64,000 nucleotides of DNA from Amphiura filiformis (Eukaryota > Echinodermata > Ophiuroidea > Amphilepidida > Amphiuridae), in contig NC_092628.1 in assembly GCF_039555335.1 (NCBI RefSeq), positions 73,348,713 to 73,412,712 on the forward strand. The letters are read 5' to 3'. The translations under genes were made by a program, and so were the position numbers. Shown here piece after piece: positions 1 to 14,100 of this stretch. The notes under the pieces are model-generated. The model was given only the letters and a program-made list of their open reading frames with translations. It had not been told where the DNA came from and made no database searches. Numbering within the stretch: the first letter of the stretch is position 1; each line of letters begins with the position of its first letter.

Positions 1-2177
1 CGTACATGTACTTTTCATGCCTATACCAACGATACAAAGAAACCTTTGGTCCTAGTTTTTTTCCGACATGGGTCTGAGAATTTAGACACTCTGAATATAG
101 CATCTAAGGCTCGGTGGAGCAATCGTGACCATTCCATGCACTAAAATGGATCCGTAATCCAAAGTTCAACAAAAAGATTATGGTACCCGACGTCCTACAC
201 GTTTTTAGCAAAATATCGCAGGGACCAACCAAATTCTTAAAGAATTTATCATCAGGATCGTCCAGTGGAAGTTGCAAACTTGTTTGGTAATTGTATTTAT
301 CGTTATTATGTCAAATGTTGAATAAAAATACCGGATGTTAATTGAATACATTATAGTATCAAAATATTACAGTTTAATATGTTTTACAAGTACTTTTGCG
401 CACATTTGATTTCACACCACCAAATAGTATTATAATGGTTGTGCGCCCTGAATGCATTTCTCAGAAAAACTCATAGATGGCCTAAAAGTAAGCACTAAAA
501 TGAGCAGAAATTTGCATAACTTTGGCTAAATTTTGATTGGTGATGATTAGTAATATCAAATCCTGCAAGTGTACCACAGATGGGAGAGATCGAGTATTTT
601 TAATGATTTTAAGCAGCCTTTTCTATACAGAAACGCTGGCATGATTTTGCGTGTAAATTTGGTAATTCCCAGACATCATAGACTTCGAGGGCCAGTCGTA
701 AAAATAATTTAGTACATTCTATGCGGATTTATTTGGTGGTGTGAGATCATCTAGCATATAAATATACGTCTTTTTTTATGGTAATCAAGTCTCCTCATTT
801 CTGAAATAAATTTTGGGATACTATGAGTAATTGTTGTGTGAAGTGTAAAAATCCATCACCTATTCACAAGAAAATAGGAGTTTCCTGACTTTTCCTCGAA
901 ACGAATTCGTATAGTCTTTGGCCCAGACTGCCATGTGGTTATACTTATGGTTTGTTACAAACGGCGAGGGTTAGGACCGACCAGTTGTTTGATGTATATA
1001 GAATTGGCTTCATTATTAACTAATTGCAAACTATAGATGGCGCTATTTATCCTTAATCATATTTCTTTATTTGCAAGGGTTTGGTGATTAATACTGCCAT
1101 TAAAACAGTTGGAATAGGTGAAATAATCAACAAGGAAATTTTATAAACATATTTTATCAAACAATAAAAGGAATTATTTATATTAAAAGCTTGAAAGGGC
1201 AATTTCCAGTAACTAAATAGCGCCACCAATTTTTGTCATTAATAGATACATTTTTACCCGAAAACGTTTTAAAAATACTATAAAAGTGATTAATTTTGTA
1301 AAAGAGGGGAAATTAAAGTTGAGAATGACTCAAACGCATCTGAATACATTAGCATGATATCACTTTTAGCTGTTTAAGCCTACAATTTGGTTGTACATGT
1401 TTTATTTGAAAAACTAATAAATGATCCCATCAAACAACCTAAAGGCGACTAGCCAATTCGTCACAGGTAAACTATTATTATCCTTTTGTTAGTTACGGTC
1501 AATCAAATTTGATCCCGCCCAAAAATCATATTGCAGAAGGGGACAATAAGCTTATCTCTAGCACGTCCATTGTGTTGGCTTTTGAAAGCATGGTAATTGT
1601 CAGCCACTCAGTAACAATAAGCGAATTAACATTCATAAACTACACCACGTGACTTGGAGATGTTTTAGCCCGATGCTTTATTCCTGTAGTTATTATGTAA
1701 AACAAAAAACAAGTGCATCATTTGGATAAGTTTGATAACTGTACTATGTAAACGCATAAATGGAGACATGATACTTAAATCATGTAGGCCCTATATTTGT
1801 TCATTTGTATTGTTTGATCGCAGAGGATACATTTTCAATTTAGGGAAATCTAGTCCACCAAGAGGCAGCTAAAGGCCTCAAGTCCATCTAGTGGGTCCTT
1901 TCTTGATGCACTCGGGAAATTGGGCTAGCCGAAGTTATGCATGGCGCAGGGAGGAGTGTATTATTATTATGCGCTGTCGGTCATCATGGTCATTGCGCTT
2001 ATCTGTTTCCGGTGGATCAAATTGTTCATCAAGGACATCGTAGTATACTCATGCTTCCGGTTTCTGCACAGCTATGCTTTATTGTGGTAGCGTTGGAGCT
2101 AAAGTAAGATCACCACATAGTATTACCTTGTAGGTCTATTAGTTGCGTTTGTATGTCTAGTCTTGATTAGTTTCAGA
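1..2177. other. Upstream region of the SRCR receptor gene, no gene seen
   Basis: I found no exon with convincing protein similarity here and no clear repeat family. The last few hundred bases should hold the promoter and 5' UTR of the receptor gene starting at 2178. A TTTCAG acceptor-like string directly before the ATG and a GTAAG donor-like string near 2103 would allow a very short 5' UTR intron, but this is only suggestive. No TATA box can be fixed without transcript data. Confidence 0.4.
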
Positions 2178-5100
2178 ATGATTTTGGTGTTACTTTTGGC
2201 AACATTATTCATGGCATCTTTGTCACAGGAGCCACAAGGTAAATGTCAGTAAGAGTAAGGTAGGCCTATTCATGAATATGAAAATATTAACCGGCACTTT
2301 TTTAGTTCTATACCGGCGTTTGAACCGTTGTGTCATTTACCCAGTTTCTAACACTAGATGTATTTGAAATCAAATTACTTGTTGCAATCTAATATAATAT
2401 AGTAAGGTCCTCATAAAACAGTGTTTTCGCAGAGTTTTGAGAACATTCTAACTCTTTCCGAGCCCGGGTTTGGGTGGATGTGTGGGTGGGTGTGGAGGCG
2501 GTTGTTTGTTTTGCGCGAGAACTCGACAACAATTATAGGGGAGAGTTTGGCTCAACAATACCACATCCCATTCCAGGTCTACCATGTCTACGAGCTTCTA
2601 CGCCAAGCTAGCACAACTAACATGACTAAGGGCAATTTCTACACGTCTTTCAGGCGTCTGTAATCTTATATAGTCAAAGTTTTTTACAGAATCTCTCAAA
2701 CGAATTTCGTGTTTCCTTAATTCCTTCCTTTCTCGGCAGATTGGGACATTCGTTTGGTTAATGGAGACGACGAGTTTCAAGGCCGTCTTGAAATCTTCTA
2801 CAACCAGAAATGGGGGACTGTATGTGCAGACGAATGGGGTTACATCGAATCCAAGGTTGTCTGTGCTCAGTTAGGGCTACCTTATCAACATGCTGTATTC
2901 ATAGGAGGTGCATACTTTGGAGAAGGTTCAGGTCCAAGTTTTTTCAAAGATGTGAAATGTCAAACGGGAATTGAGGCACAAATTGCAGAATGTATCTATA
3001 GTTTTATTGGTTGCGACCACAGTCAGGATGTCAGCATTATATGCTCAGGTAAGATCCCTTGATGTTAATTTACAACTGAATAATGCGTTTGACAAAAACA
3101 TGCACAAAATCATAAACTAGTTCATAGTATAGAAAACCACGTGTCCTCATTTCAAGTGTACTTGTTTGTCTTTTAGAGGTATCCAGTGTTCGCCTGGTTG
3201 GTCCTGCGCCAAACATAGGCAGGATAGAAGCCTATTACGGTGAAACATGGATACCGGTTTGTCAACGTAGTCAATATGTAGAATGGAATAATGAAGCTGC
3301 CAGGGTGGTTTGTAATCAACTAGGCTACGAAGCAGGTGGTGTGATCTATATGGAATTTGCGGAAGGTCTTGGCCTGTCGTCAGTGGTTCCATATACGGTG
3401 AACGATGTCGGATGTGATTACTGTAAGTAACGTTTTCACTATGAAATTTTGACAATGAAAATCACACTGATATTTACCTCAACACTGAAAACATGCTGAA
3501 AAAAAGTTCAGTGTGAAAAATCACACTGAAAACAAACCCTTTGTTATGCAGCTATTCAAATGAGAATAATGTTCATTTTCACTGAAAACTTGAACCTGGG
3601 GCAAATCACACTGTAAATCTACTGAAAAGAATTAACCTCTTGGTAAATCACACTGAAATCGGTCACAACCATGGAAGTGGTAATAACAAGGATTCCTTAA
3701 TCCCACTGAAACTGATTTAATCACACTGAAATGAGCTGGCCAGTGCTATTGTTATGTAAATTTATCCTTTGAATCATTGCTCATTATAGCAAGTTTCTAA
3801 ATACTGAAAATACACTGAAATACAATTTCAGAGTTGACTTTCTTTTGTTCTGGTCATTTCAGTGTTGAGGTTTGCTTTTCAGTGCTTTTTTCATTGACAA
3901 AATTTCATCATAGTGTAAGCAGTTACATTTATAATGGGAATACTATTAACCAACTCCCTCGTTCTCCTATTCAGGTTGTTGTCAAGTTCCTACAAGAAGA
4001 TCATTTTAAAACAACAAACAAAACTAAATGCCATAAAGACAATGGGTCTTTTTATCATTATTCTGTCCTAAGGTAACAGGAGCTCTTACATACTGTTATA
4101 TAAGACGATAATGTCTCCAGCTTCGACATCTTAATTTATTTTTTCAATTTACGTTATTAAGGCCTCTTTATGAATCAAAGATGCAATCATGCATTCTATT
4201 GCCATAGTTTGATTATTTATTTATAGTTAAAAACCTTGCATTTACTACTTAGATGAACCATTGCGTTCCAACGTTTTTCAAATTGTTAGTTAGTCAAGAC
4301 TTCTAAATAATTGTTGTTGATGTTTCCATCAGAGGTTTACTGAGTGTAGGCTTCCATGTAATATGGTATGCATGATTAAAGTGGTCCTGTTTCAGTTACT
4401 TCGGCGGTAAAATTCATGTTCCTTATTCTTTCTATCATTACAGCCAGAAATAAACTACAAGCTTGCTTCTACGAAGTGGACACACACAACTGTCAGGATA
4501 ACTTACAGGCCACTGCACTTTGTTTTCGTAAGTTTCCGAGCTTCTTTCCTATGCATATGATCATTATAATGCAGCGATCTACAGCTCTATAGCATATCAT
4601 GTTACGACATCATCACTGTAATAAACCATAACCTTAAGCTATTATGGTTATCCTGAACTCAGTTCATTTTTTTCCAACAGCAAATAATGCAATTAATGCA
4701 GGTCTTCGACTTGTGAATGGTGACAACTACAACCAGGGTCGTCTTGAAGTATACTACAACGACCAATGGGGAACCGTGTGCGATACATACTGGAGCACAG
4801 GTGACGCCAAGGTTGCATGCCGCCAATTGGGATTACCATATGAAGCAGTCGAAGCACTGCATGGTGCTTACTTTGGAACAGGTACAGAATCTTTTAATTT
4901 GGGTTTGCAAAGGAGTCAAAACATCATGCCTTCCCTCGCATCGAAAACAGGGTAACCTACAAAGTGGATTTTATTAACAGGTGCATCGTTCTCTTCAAAT
5001 TGACATCGTTCCAGATAACCTGTGCTATCTTGCTTTCAATTTTTAAGTTTATCATAAAGTTTAGATTAGATTATAGTTGGGGTAAGTAAGGGTAGGGTAA

Positions 5101-8100
5101 CATAAACTGCTCAAAAAAGTTTGGAAACTTTCCAAAACGGCTAGTAGCCTATATATCAGAAATATTTGAAATCTATTTCCATATTGTTTCATATCAATCA
5201 TTGTTCTTTCCTGTCAAAAATTACACCAAATTGTGACCATAACTTATTCCATGGTTGAGTAACTGTCTTTGAAAGACAAGGTCTCAAACAAAATGTGCAA
5301 ATCTGCCATTGTCTGCGACATTTGCATCAGTAAATATGAGTAAGGAAAATCACACTGTTTCATTAAGCAATCACTTACCTAAAATCCGTAATGGGCATCT
5401 TCTTTTCATGCTTCTTATCAACCTGGCCACATGCTCCCGAGGGTGGCATTCCACTCTTCAAGCAAGATCTGTCTTGAACCAGCCAAGGTGGGTTGAGGAA
5501 GCTGGATGGCTGAGTGAGAATGTGGAGAAGACGTGGCGAACGTATTGCAGATTGCTGCAATGACAAAGTAACAGCCTAAGGTGGTGGAAGCGTGATGATA
5601 TGGCGGGAATTTCGATGACATGAAAGACCAGATTGGTAGTAGTCAACGGAAATCTCAATGCAATCAACTATGGAGCTGACATTCTTCAGCCAGTCGCAGT
5701 CCCATTTCTGCAAAACCTTGGACCGAACGCTGTTCTACAGGACTTACAACACAGGGCAAGAGTTGTAAATGACTTTCTGCAAGAAGAAGGAATTCAACGA
5801 ATTGAGTGACCAGCCAATAGCCCGGACTTGAATCCTACAGAACATCTCTGGGACAAACTTGGTTTGGCTGAGCGCACTAGAGTGACAAATCAATCCAACT
5901 TGGCTGGCTTAAAACAGATCTTGCTTGAAGAGTGGATTACCATCCCTCAGGAGCATATATCCAGGTTGATAAGAAGCATGCTGTTGTGAACGCACATGGG
6001 TTCTCTACTTGTTAATGATTTTAGGTAAATGGTGATTGTTTTACTGAAACTGTGATATTCCTTACTTATATCTACTGATGTAAATGGCGCAGACAATGGC
6101 ATATATGGCACATTTCATTTCTTTTTTCTTACAGGTTCTTAAGTTAGGCGTGCAGCCTAACTTATTTTTTTTCTTGCTGTTTATGTCAGGCGGATTTATC
6201 CGCCTGATATACTGTGAAGCTCTCAAATCTTTTTCTTTCTTTCTTCTTTAGTAGAACCAAAAATTGCTACTAGTGCCAGACGCTTGCACCAATTTTGACC
6301 AATCTTGGACACAAGAAGCACTGACCCAAGCTTAATATAACTTCTACACGGATAGGGGTCAAAGGTCACTTAAGGGTTATTAGGGGTCATTTTGTGAAAA
6401 TCTTAAAAATGCTACTGCTCCTTTGAATGACATGCTATGACCACCAAACATGGTCAACAAGAACCGCTGGCCCAAGCTTCAATTAAGTTGTACCACAGAT
6501 TGAGGTCAAAGTTCATGTAAGGCTTAATAGGGGTCATTTTGTGAAAATATTTGCGTGAAATGTAATGAAGCAGCTATCATTAGAGGCAGAAATTTGGCAG
6601 ATATACCTTGTGCAGGGAGACAGCTATTTGATAACAAGAGATAAGCATATAGATTTGTTGCATGCTTGGGCATGTCTACTGGTGTGGTTTTAAGTTTCCA
6701 GGAAAATTAAAAGTAAATAAAGTAAATATTGTGCTGCTATTTTGATAATAAAAGTTGTTAGGTTTGGAAATCATGCAAAGGTCATGTGAGGTCAAAGGTC
6801 AGGTCAAATTTAAAGTTGCTCCGATCGGGCTGTAACTTGGGGAAAATGATCCCTGACACTTGGGGAGTATGAAACCACAAAGGTCATGTGAGGTCAAAGG
6901 TCAGGTCAAATTAGAAGTTGCTCTGATTGGGCTGTATAACTCGGGGGAAATGATCCTTGACTCTTGGGGAGTATGAAATCACAAAGGTCATGTGAGGTCA
7001 AAGGTCAGGTCAAATTTGAAGGTGCTCCGATCAGGCTGTAACTTGGGGACAATGATCCCTGACACTTGGGGAGTATAAAACTGCAAAAGTCATCTGAGGT
7101 CAAAGGTCAGGTCAAATTTAAAGTTGCTCCGATTGGTCTCTAACTCAGGAAAACAATCCCTGACACTTCAGGAGTATAAACGTGCATAGGTCATACAAGG
7201 TCAAAGGTCAGGTCAAATTTAAAGTTGCTCCCATTGGGCTGTAACTCGGGGGGGGGGGAATGATCCCTGACACTTGAGGATTATGTAACTGCAATGGTCA
7301 TCCGAGGTCAAAGGTCAGGTCAAGTGAAATATTGCTCTGATCAGACTGTAACAGCTTGCGGAAAATGATCCCTGAGTATGAAACTGTAAAGGTCATCCGA
7401 GATTACAGGTCAGGAAAGTTCAAATGATATCAAATGTTAAAATAGGCCCGATTGGGCTTAAACGGGATGCAAATTACCCTTGATTTGAGAGAGCATGAGT
7501 AGTCAACTCAAGTATACCCGAGGTCAAAGGTCAAATGAGGTCAATCGGAAGTCACCGCCTGACATTCGTGGCTCGTGAGCCACAGTAGCTCTAGTTGTTT
7601 CTTTCTTTCTTTCTTTCTTTCTCACAATTGACTACTAGTGCTACATCCGTGATCGGATGTGGACCAAACGCACAGCCAAGCCGTATTGGGTAAGTGGCTA
7701 CAAAAGTCTTAAAATGTTTTAATATCGGAGGTCATCCAGGGGTCACAGGGGTCAAAATGGTCATTTTTGCCTCATATGTGCCGCACCCCCATTATAATTA
7801 GGGGCAAAACATGGAGACATCTAGTCTAGTGTTTTGATAAACAAGCAATGGTTCTGCTGTCTGTGCTTCAAAACGTGTAAAACTTTGTCTGGATTCGTCT
7901 ATTGCCAGGTGGTGAGTGCCGTGCATTCTCTAAATTCAGTATATTTCCATCGTCAACCGTGTGGAAAAAGTCATACGGCCGGGCGGTTTCACAAGTTGCC
8001 GGCTCTATCATACCAGTCGCTGCCTGGCTATTGCAGCTGCAATCCATACATCAAAACGTGTAAATTGTGGCTATTCCAACTGCAATCCATACACCCTTCA

Positions 8101-11100
8101 TGCAAGACATGACTGGAATCGTCTACACAGGGAGTGAATATTACAAATGGAGTCACCCATTGAGGTAGGCCCATTCGAAATTCACACGCCCTGTGTGGGA
8201 GATTAAGATAATGTCTTCCGGAGAGGTTGTATGAATTTCAACTGGAACAGCCCAGTTGGGGTGTATGAAACCCCAAGTGGGCGATTCACACGAAACAAAC
8301 TGAGGTATGTTCAGATGCCAATTTTGTTACATATCTTGAGTGTAACTTGTGATGTGATGCCTGTATGCTAGATATAAACAGCTACATCATTTCCACTGAT
8401 GGCTATAGGGTGTGTGTGTGTGTGTGGGGGGTGATATCTTGGCTAAAACTGCATCACGCCTTCCCATGATGCATTTATGAAAATCAATAATCCGACTATA
8501 TAGTTTCTACAGATGACGCAATAATGGTGAATAAGGGGGTGAGGGGTAAGTAAAATGTTGAAATATGACCGCATTAAACCACAAAGGTCATGTGAGGTCA
8601 AAGGTCAGGTCAAATTACAAGTTGCTCCGATTGGGCTGTAACTCGGGGAAAATGATCCCTGACACTTAGGGAGTATAAAACCACAAAGGTCAAGTGAGGT
8701 CAAAGGTCAGGTCAAATTTGAAGTTGCTCCAATTAGGCTGTAAGTCGGGGAAAATGATCCCTGACACTTTGGGAGTATAAAACCACAAAGGTCATGTGAG
8801 GTCAAAGGTCAGGTCAGATTTAAAGTTGCTCCAATTGGGCTGTAAGTCGGGGGAAATGATCCCTGACACGTGGGGAGTATAAAACCACAAAGGTCAAGTG
8901 AGGTCAAAGGTCAGGTCAAATTTGAAGTTGCTCCAATGAGGCTGTAAGTCGGGGAAAATGATCCCTGACACTTTGAGAGTATAAAACCACAAAGGTCATG
9001 TGAGGTCAAAGGTCAGGTCAAATTACAAGTTGCTCTGATTGGGCTGTAACTCGGGGAAAATGATCCCTGACACTTGGGGAGTATGAAACCGCAAAGGTCA
9101 TGTGAGGTCAAAGGTCAGGTCAAATTACAAGTTGCTCTGATTGGGCTGTAACTGGGGAAAATGATCCCTGACACTTAGGGAGTATAAAACCACAAAGGTC
9201 ATGTGAGGTCAAAGGTCAGGTCAAATTTGAAGTTGCTCCAATGAGGCTGTAAGTCGGGGAAAATGATCCCTGACACTTTGAGAGTATAAAACCACAAAGG
9301 TCATGTGAGGTCAAAGGTCAGGTCAAATTACAAGTTGCTCCGATTGGGCTGTAACTCGGGGAAAATGATCCCTGACACTTGGGGAGTATGAAACCGCAAA
9401 GGTCATGTGAGGTCAAAGGTCAGGTCAAATTACAAGTTGCTCCGATTGGGCTGTAACTCGGGGAAAATGATCCCTGACACTTAGGGAGTATAAAACCACA
9501 AAGGTCATGTGAGGTCAAAGGTCAGGTCAAATTTAAAGTTGCTCCAATTAGGCTGTAAGTCGGGGAAAATGATCCCTGGCACTTTGGGAGTATAAAACCA
9601 CAAAGGTCATGTGAGGTCAAAGGTCAGGTCAAATTTAAAGTTGCTCCAATTGGGCTGTAAGTCGGGGGAAATGATCCCTGACACGTGGGGAGTATAAAAC
9701 CACAAAGGTCAAGTGAGGTCAAAGGTCAGGTCAAATTTGAAGCTGCTCCAATTAGGCTGTAAGTCGGGGAAAATGATCCCTGACACTTGGGGAGTATAAA
9801 ACCACAAAGGTCATGTGAGGTCAAAGGTCAGGGCAAATTTGAAGTTGCTCCAATTGGGCTGTAAGTCGGGGGAAATGATCCCTGACACTTGGGGAGTATA
9901 AAACCACAACGGTCATGTGAGGTCAAAGGTCAGGGCAAATTTGAAGTTGCTCCAATTGGGCTGTAAGTCGGGAGAGAAATGATCCCTGGGAAGTATTAAA
10001 CCGCAAAGGTCATTCGAGGTCAAAGGTCAGGTCAAATTTAAAGTTGCTCTGATTGGGCTGCAATTCGGGGAGAATGATCCCTGACACTTGGGGAGTATGA
10101 AACCGCAAAGGTCATGTGAGGTCAAAGGTCAGGTCAAATTTAAAGTTGCTCCGATCAGGCTGCAACTTGCGGCAAATGATCCCTAACACTTGGGGAGTGT
10201 AAAACCGAAAAGGTCATCCGAGGTCAAATTTAACGTTGCTCAGAATATGAAACCGAAAAGGTCAACCGAAGACAAAGGTCGGGTCAAATTTAACGTTGCA
10301 CAGTATTGCTGCGTGATGATGTCATCACAGTCATACGCCTAACTTACCTCGTGCCCTTGCAAAGGGCACAGTTGCTCTAGTTTCTTCTTTCTTTCTTTCT
10401 GCCGACCACTACATTTGCTCTAGCACTTACATGCTTGCACCGATTTTGACCTAACTTGGTCACAACCATCATTGACCATGCCCCTACATGTCATATCAAA
10501 CTCGTGGGGTCAAAGGTCACGCAGGGGTCATAGGGGTCAGAAACGTGATTTCAACTCAAAATGCTTCTTCTCTCACAGATTACGTAGGACCGTGACACCA
10601 CTTGCACACATGCATTGTTATTATCCAGTGTCTATGGGGTCCTCACAGATTTGGGGTCAAAGGTCATTAAGTGGTCACTTCCGGTATAAAACGAAAAACC
10701 TTCGAAATTTTTTATTTGCTAAGAAAAACATAGGACAGTAACGGTATGTTCACACATAAATTGCAGTTACCCTGTGTATATATGGAATTTTTTTATTTAG
10801 GGTCAAAGGTCATTAAGGGGCCACTTCCGGTATAAAACGAAATACCTTTAAAATGCTTCTTCTCCCACAAATTACGTAGGACAGTGACACCACTTGCACA
10901 CATGCATTGTTATTACCCAGTGTTTATGGGGTCCTCACAGATTTGGGGTCAAAGGTCATTAAGGGGTCACTTCCGGTATAAAACGAAAAACCTTCAAAAT
11001 GTCCCTTCTGCCACAAGTAACATAGCAAAATGGTTCCACGTGCACCCATGCATTGACATTGGCCAATGTCTATCGGCATTTTCATATATTTTGGGGTCAA

Positions 11101-14100
11101 ATGTCATTAGGGGTCACAACACGGCTGTGTTCGTGGGTTAGACCACAGCTAATTCTTCTTTCTTCTTTCTGCCGACCACTTCATTTGCTCTAGCACTTAC
11201 ATGCTTACACCGATTTTGACCTAACTTGGTCATAACCATCATTGACCATGCCCCTACATGTCATATGAAACTCGTGGGGTCAAAGGTCACGCAGGGGTCA
11301 TAGGGGTCAAAAACGTGATTTCAACTCAAAATGCTTCTTCTCTCACAAATTACATAGGACGGTGACACCACTTGCACACATGAATTGTTATTATCCCGTG
11401 TCTATGGGGTCCTCACAGATTTGGGGTCAAAGGTCATTAAAGGGTCACTTCCGGTATAAAACGAAAAATCTTCAAAAATTTTATTTGCTAAGAAAAACAT
11501 AGGACAGTAACGGTATGTTCACACATAAATTGTAGTTACCCTGTGTATATGTGGTATTTTTTTTTATTTAGGGTCAAAGGTCATTAAGGGCCACTTCCGG
11601 TATAAAACTAAAATACCTTTTAAAATGCTTCTTCTCCCACAAATTACGTAGGACAGTGACACCACTTGCACACATGCATTGTTATTACCCAGTGTCTATG
11701 GGGTCCTCACAGATTTGGGGTCAAAGGTCATTAAGGGGTCACTTCCGGTATAAAACGAAAAACCTTCAAAATTTTTTATTTGCTAAAAAAACAGGACAGT
11801 AACGATATGTTCACACATGAATTGTGGTTACCCAATTCATATGTGGTATTTTTTTATTTTGGGTCAAAGGTCATTGAGGGGTTACTTCCGGTCTGAGACG
11901 AAAACCTTCAAAATGCCCCTTCTGCCACAAATAACATAGCAAAGTGGTGCCACGTGCACCCATACATTGACATTAGCCACTGTCTATGGGCGTTTTTATA
12001 TATTTTGGGGTCAAAGGTCATTAAGGGGTCACAACACGGCTGTGTTCGTGGTCTTAGACCACAGCTAATTGTTTTTGTGGTCACAAATTTGGTGTCATTT
12101 TTGACAGGAGAGAACAATATTTGTATTGATATGAAATAGGTTTCAAATATTTGTAAAGTTTCCAAACTTTTTTTGAGGAGTTAAATTATACAATTATTCC
12201 TAATGTTTGATATTACTAATTACAAATGTTGTTTACTTCTAAGGTTCAGATATCACATTTTGAATAACATTTTGGATAAACATGATAAACGCTGGGTGTC
12301 AAACTTATTTTCTTCCATCAGGTTCTGGACCTGTTTGGTTAGATGGACTTGAATGCGACGGGAATGAAGATGAGATGTCTGCTTGCAAACATCGAGGATG
12401 GGGAGGACATGACTGTGGACATCAACGTGATGCTGGACTTATTTGCTCTGGTAAGGATGATTCTCATCGGGCTATTCCATTTAAAATCCACACTACCCCT
12501 GTGGAAGAACTTGGAAACATCTTCTACAGAGGGAGTATGAATTTCAAATGAAATTAGCGCATCAACCAATTTGAAACACAGTCTCCTTCTGTAAAAGATT
12601 TATGATGCATCTTTCACGTATGATGTATGAAATTCAAATGAAGATGCATAATGTGCTCATTCCATTTGAAATTCATACTCGCTCTGTGTAAGATATTCCA
12701 AAATCTTCCACAGGGGTAGTGTGGATTTTAAATGGAATAGCCCATTGTAAAGATATAAGAATTGAAATAATGAATTAGGCGACGGGAAGGGAAGGAAAAA
12801 AGAGGAAATAAAGAAAGAAGTTGTTTAGGTCTGGGTGGGATTCGAACAGAGACCCTGAGCATGCCAACCACTAGGTTTGCAACACTTTGTCACAGGTCTT
12901 GCACTGGCCTGGCCAGTGAAAGCGTGCCTATATATCACTTAGGGTGATTGCGTTATCACATCACATGGGATGCACCAGGAAGTTTCTCATCTTCTCTGGA
13001 TGCGCGCACAATAGTGCATATACCAAGTAGTATTTTGTAGTACCTGGTAGTGTTAGGGTTAATGAAATCCCAGGAATAAAATATTAACATGAATCAATGA
13101 CAGAATTAGGCCATAACTTAACTTTGCTTAAAACATATCCATGGCAATCGTTAAATGTCATTTAAACTTTTAAAAAAATGTAAAATATACCAGAAAAATG
13201 TGACACAATTGGACTCTAAATGCCTTTTGGCAACAAACTCTTCATTCCTTTGAACAAGTTCATAAGGAATGTAGATTTCAACTGTAAATTTTGTTCATTT
13301 TGAACAATTCCTAAGAAAAAAACGTTTTTGACTCACGTTTTAGTGACGTTTCACCTCTACACTAGTGGCTTCATCTTTAAGTAGTGGTGAAACGTCACTA
13401 AAACGGGAGTCAAAAACTTCATTTTTTCTTAGGAATTGTTCAAACTGAACAAAATTTACAGAACAAACTCTTCATATTTTCAGCTTGTTTTTGTCTAGAA
13501 CAAATGCCACTATTTACTAATTGTGCTAATATTCACAAATAAAAATGAAATTTGCGAACAGATTGGGTATTTTTGCAGGTTATATTTCAAGATAAATAAT
13601 GTACATGTGTATATATCATGTCATTTAGTCATAAACTAGGCGGTTACCCGTATTTGGCGGTTCTCGGCTGTCGCGATTACCTGGCTGATGGTGACTGTAC
13701 CCACCAAGTTTTATGCCCATAGGACAGTTTTCACTAATTTGACCTCAGATGACCCCTTGTGACCTCGAAATGACCTTCCAAAATTTGGCTCTAAATGTTG
13801 ACTGTACCCACCACATTTCATGCCCATACAACAGTTTTAGTAATTTGACCTTGGATGACCCCAAAATGACCGGGGCCCAAAAATTTGACTCTAAAAGTTG
13901 ACTGTACCCACCAAGTTTCATGCCCATTCGACATTTTTTAATATTTTGACCTCAGATGACCCCTGGGTGACCCTAGATGACCCCAAAATGACCGTCCAAA
14001 AATTTGACTCTAAAAGTTGACTGTACCCACCAAGTTTCATGACCATACGACAGTTTTTACTAATTTGACCTCAGATGACCCCTGGATGACCTCGGGTGAT

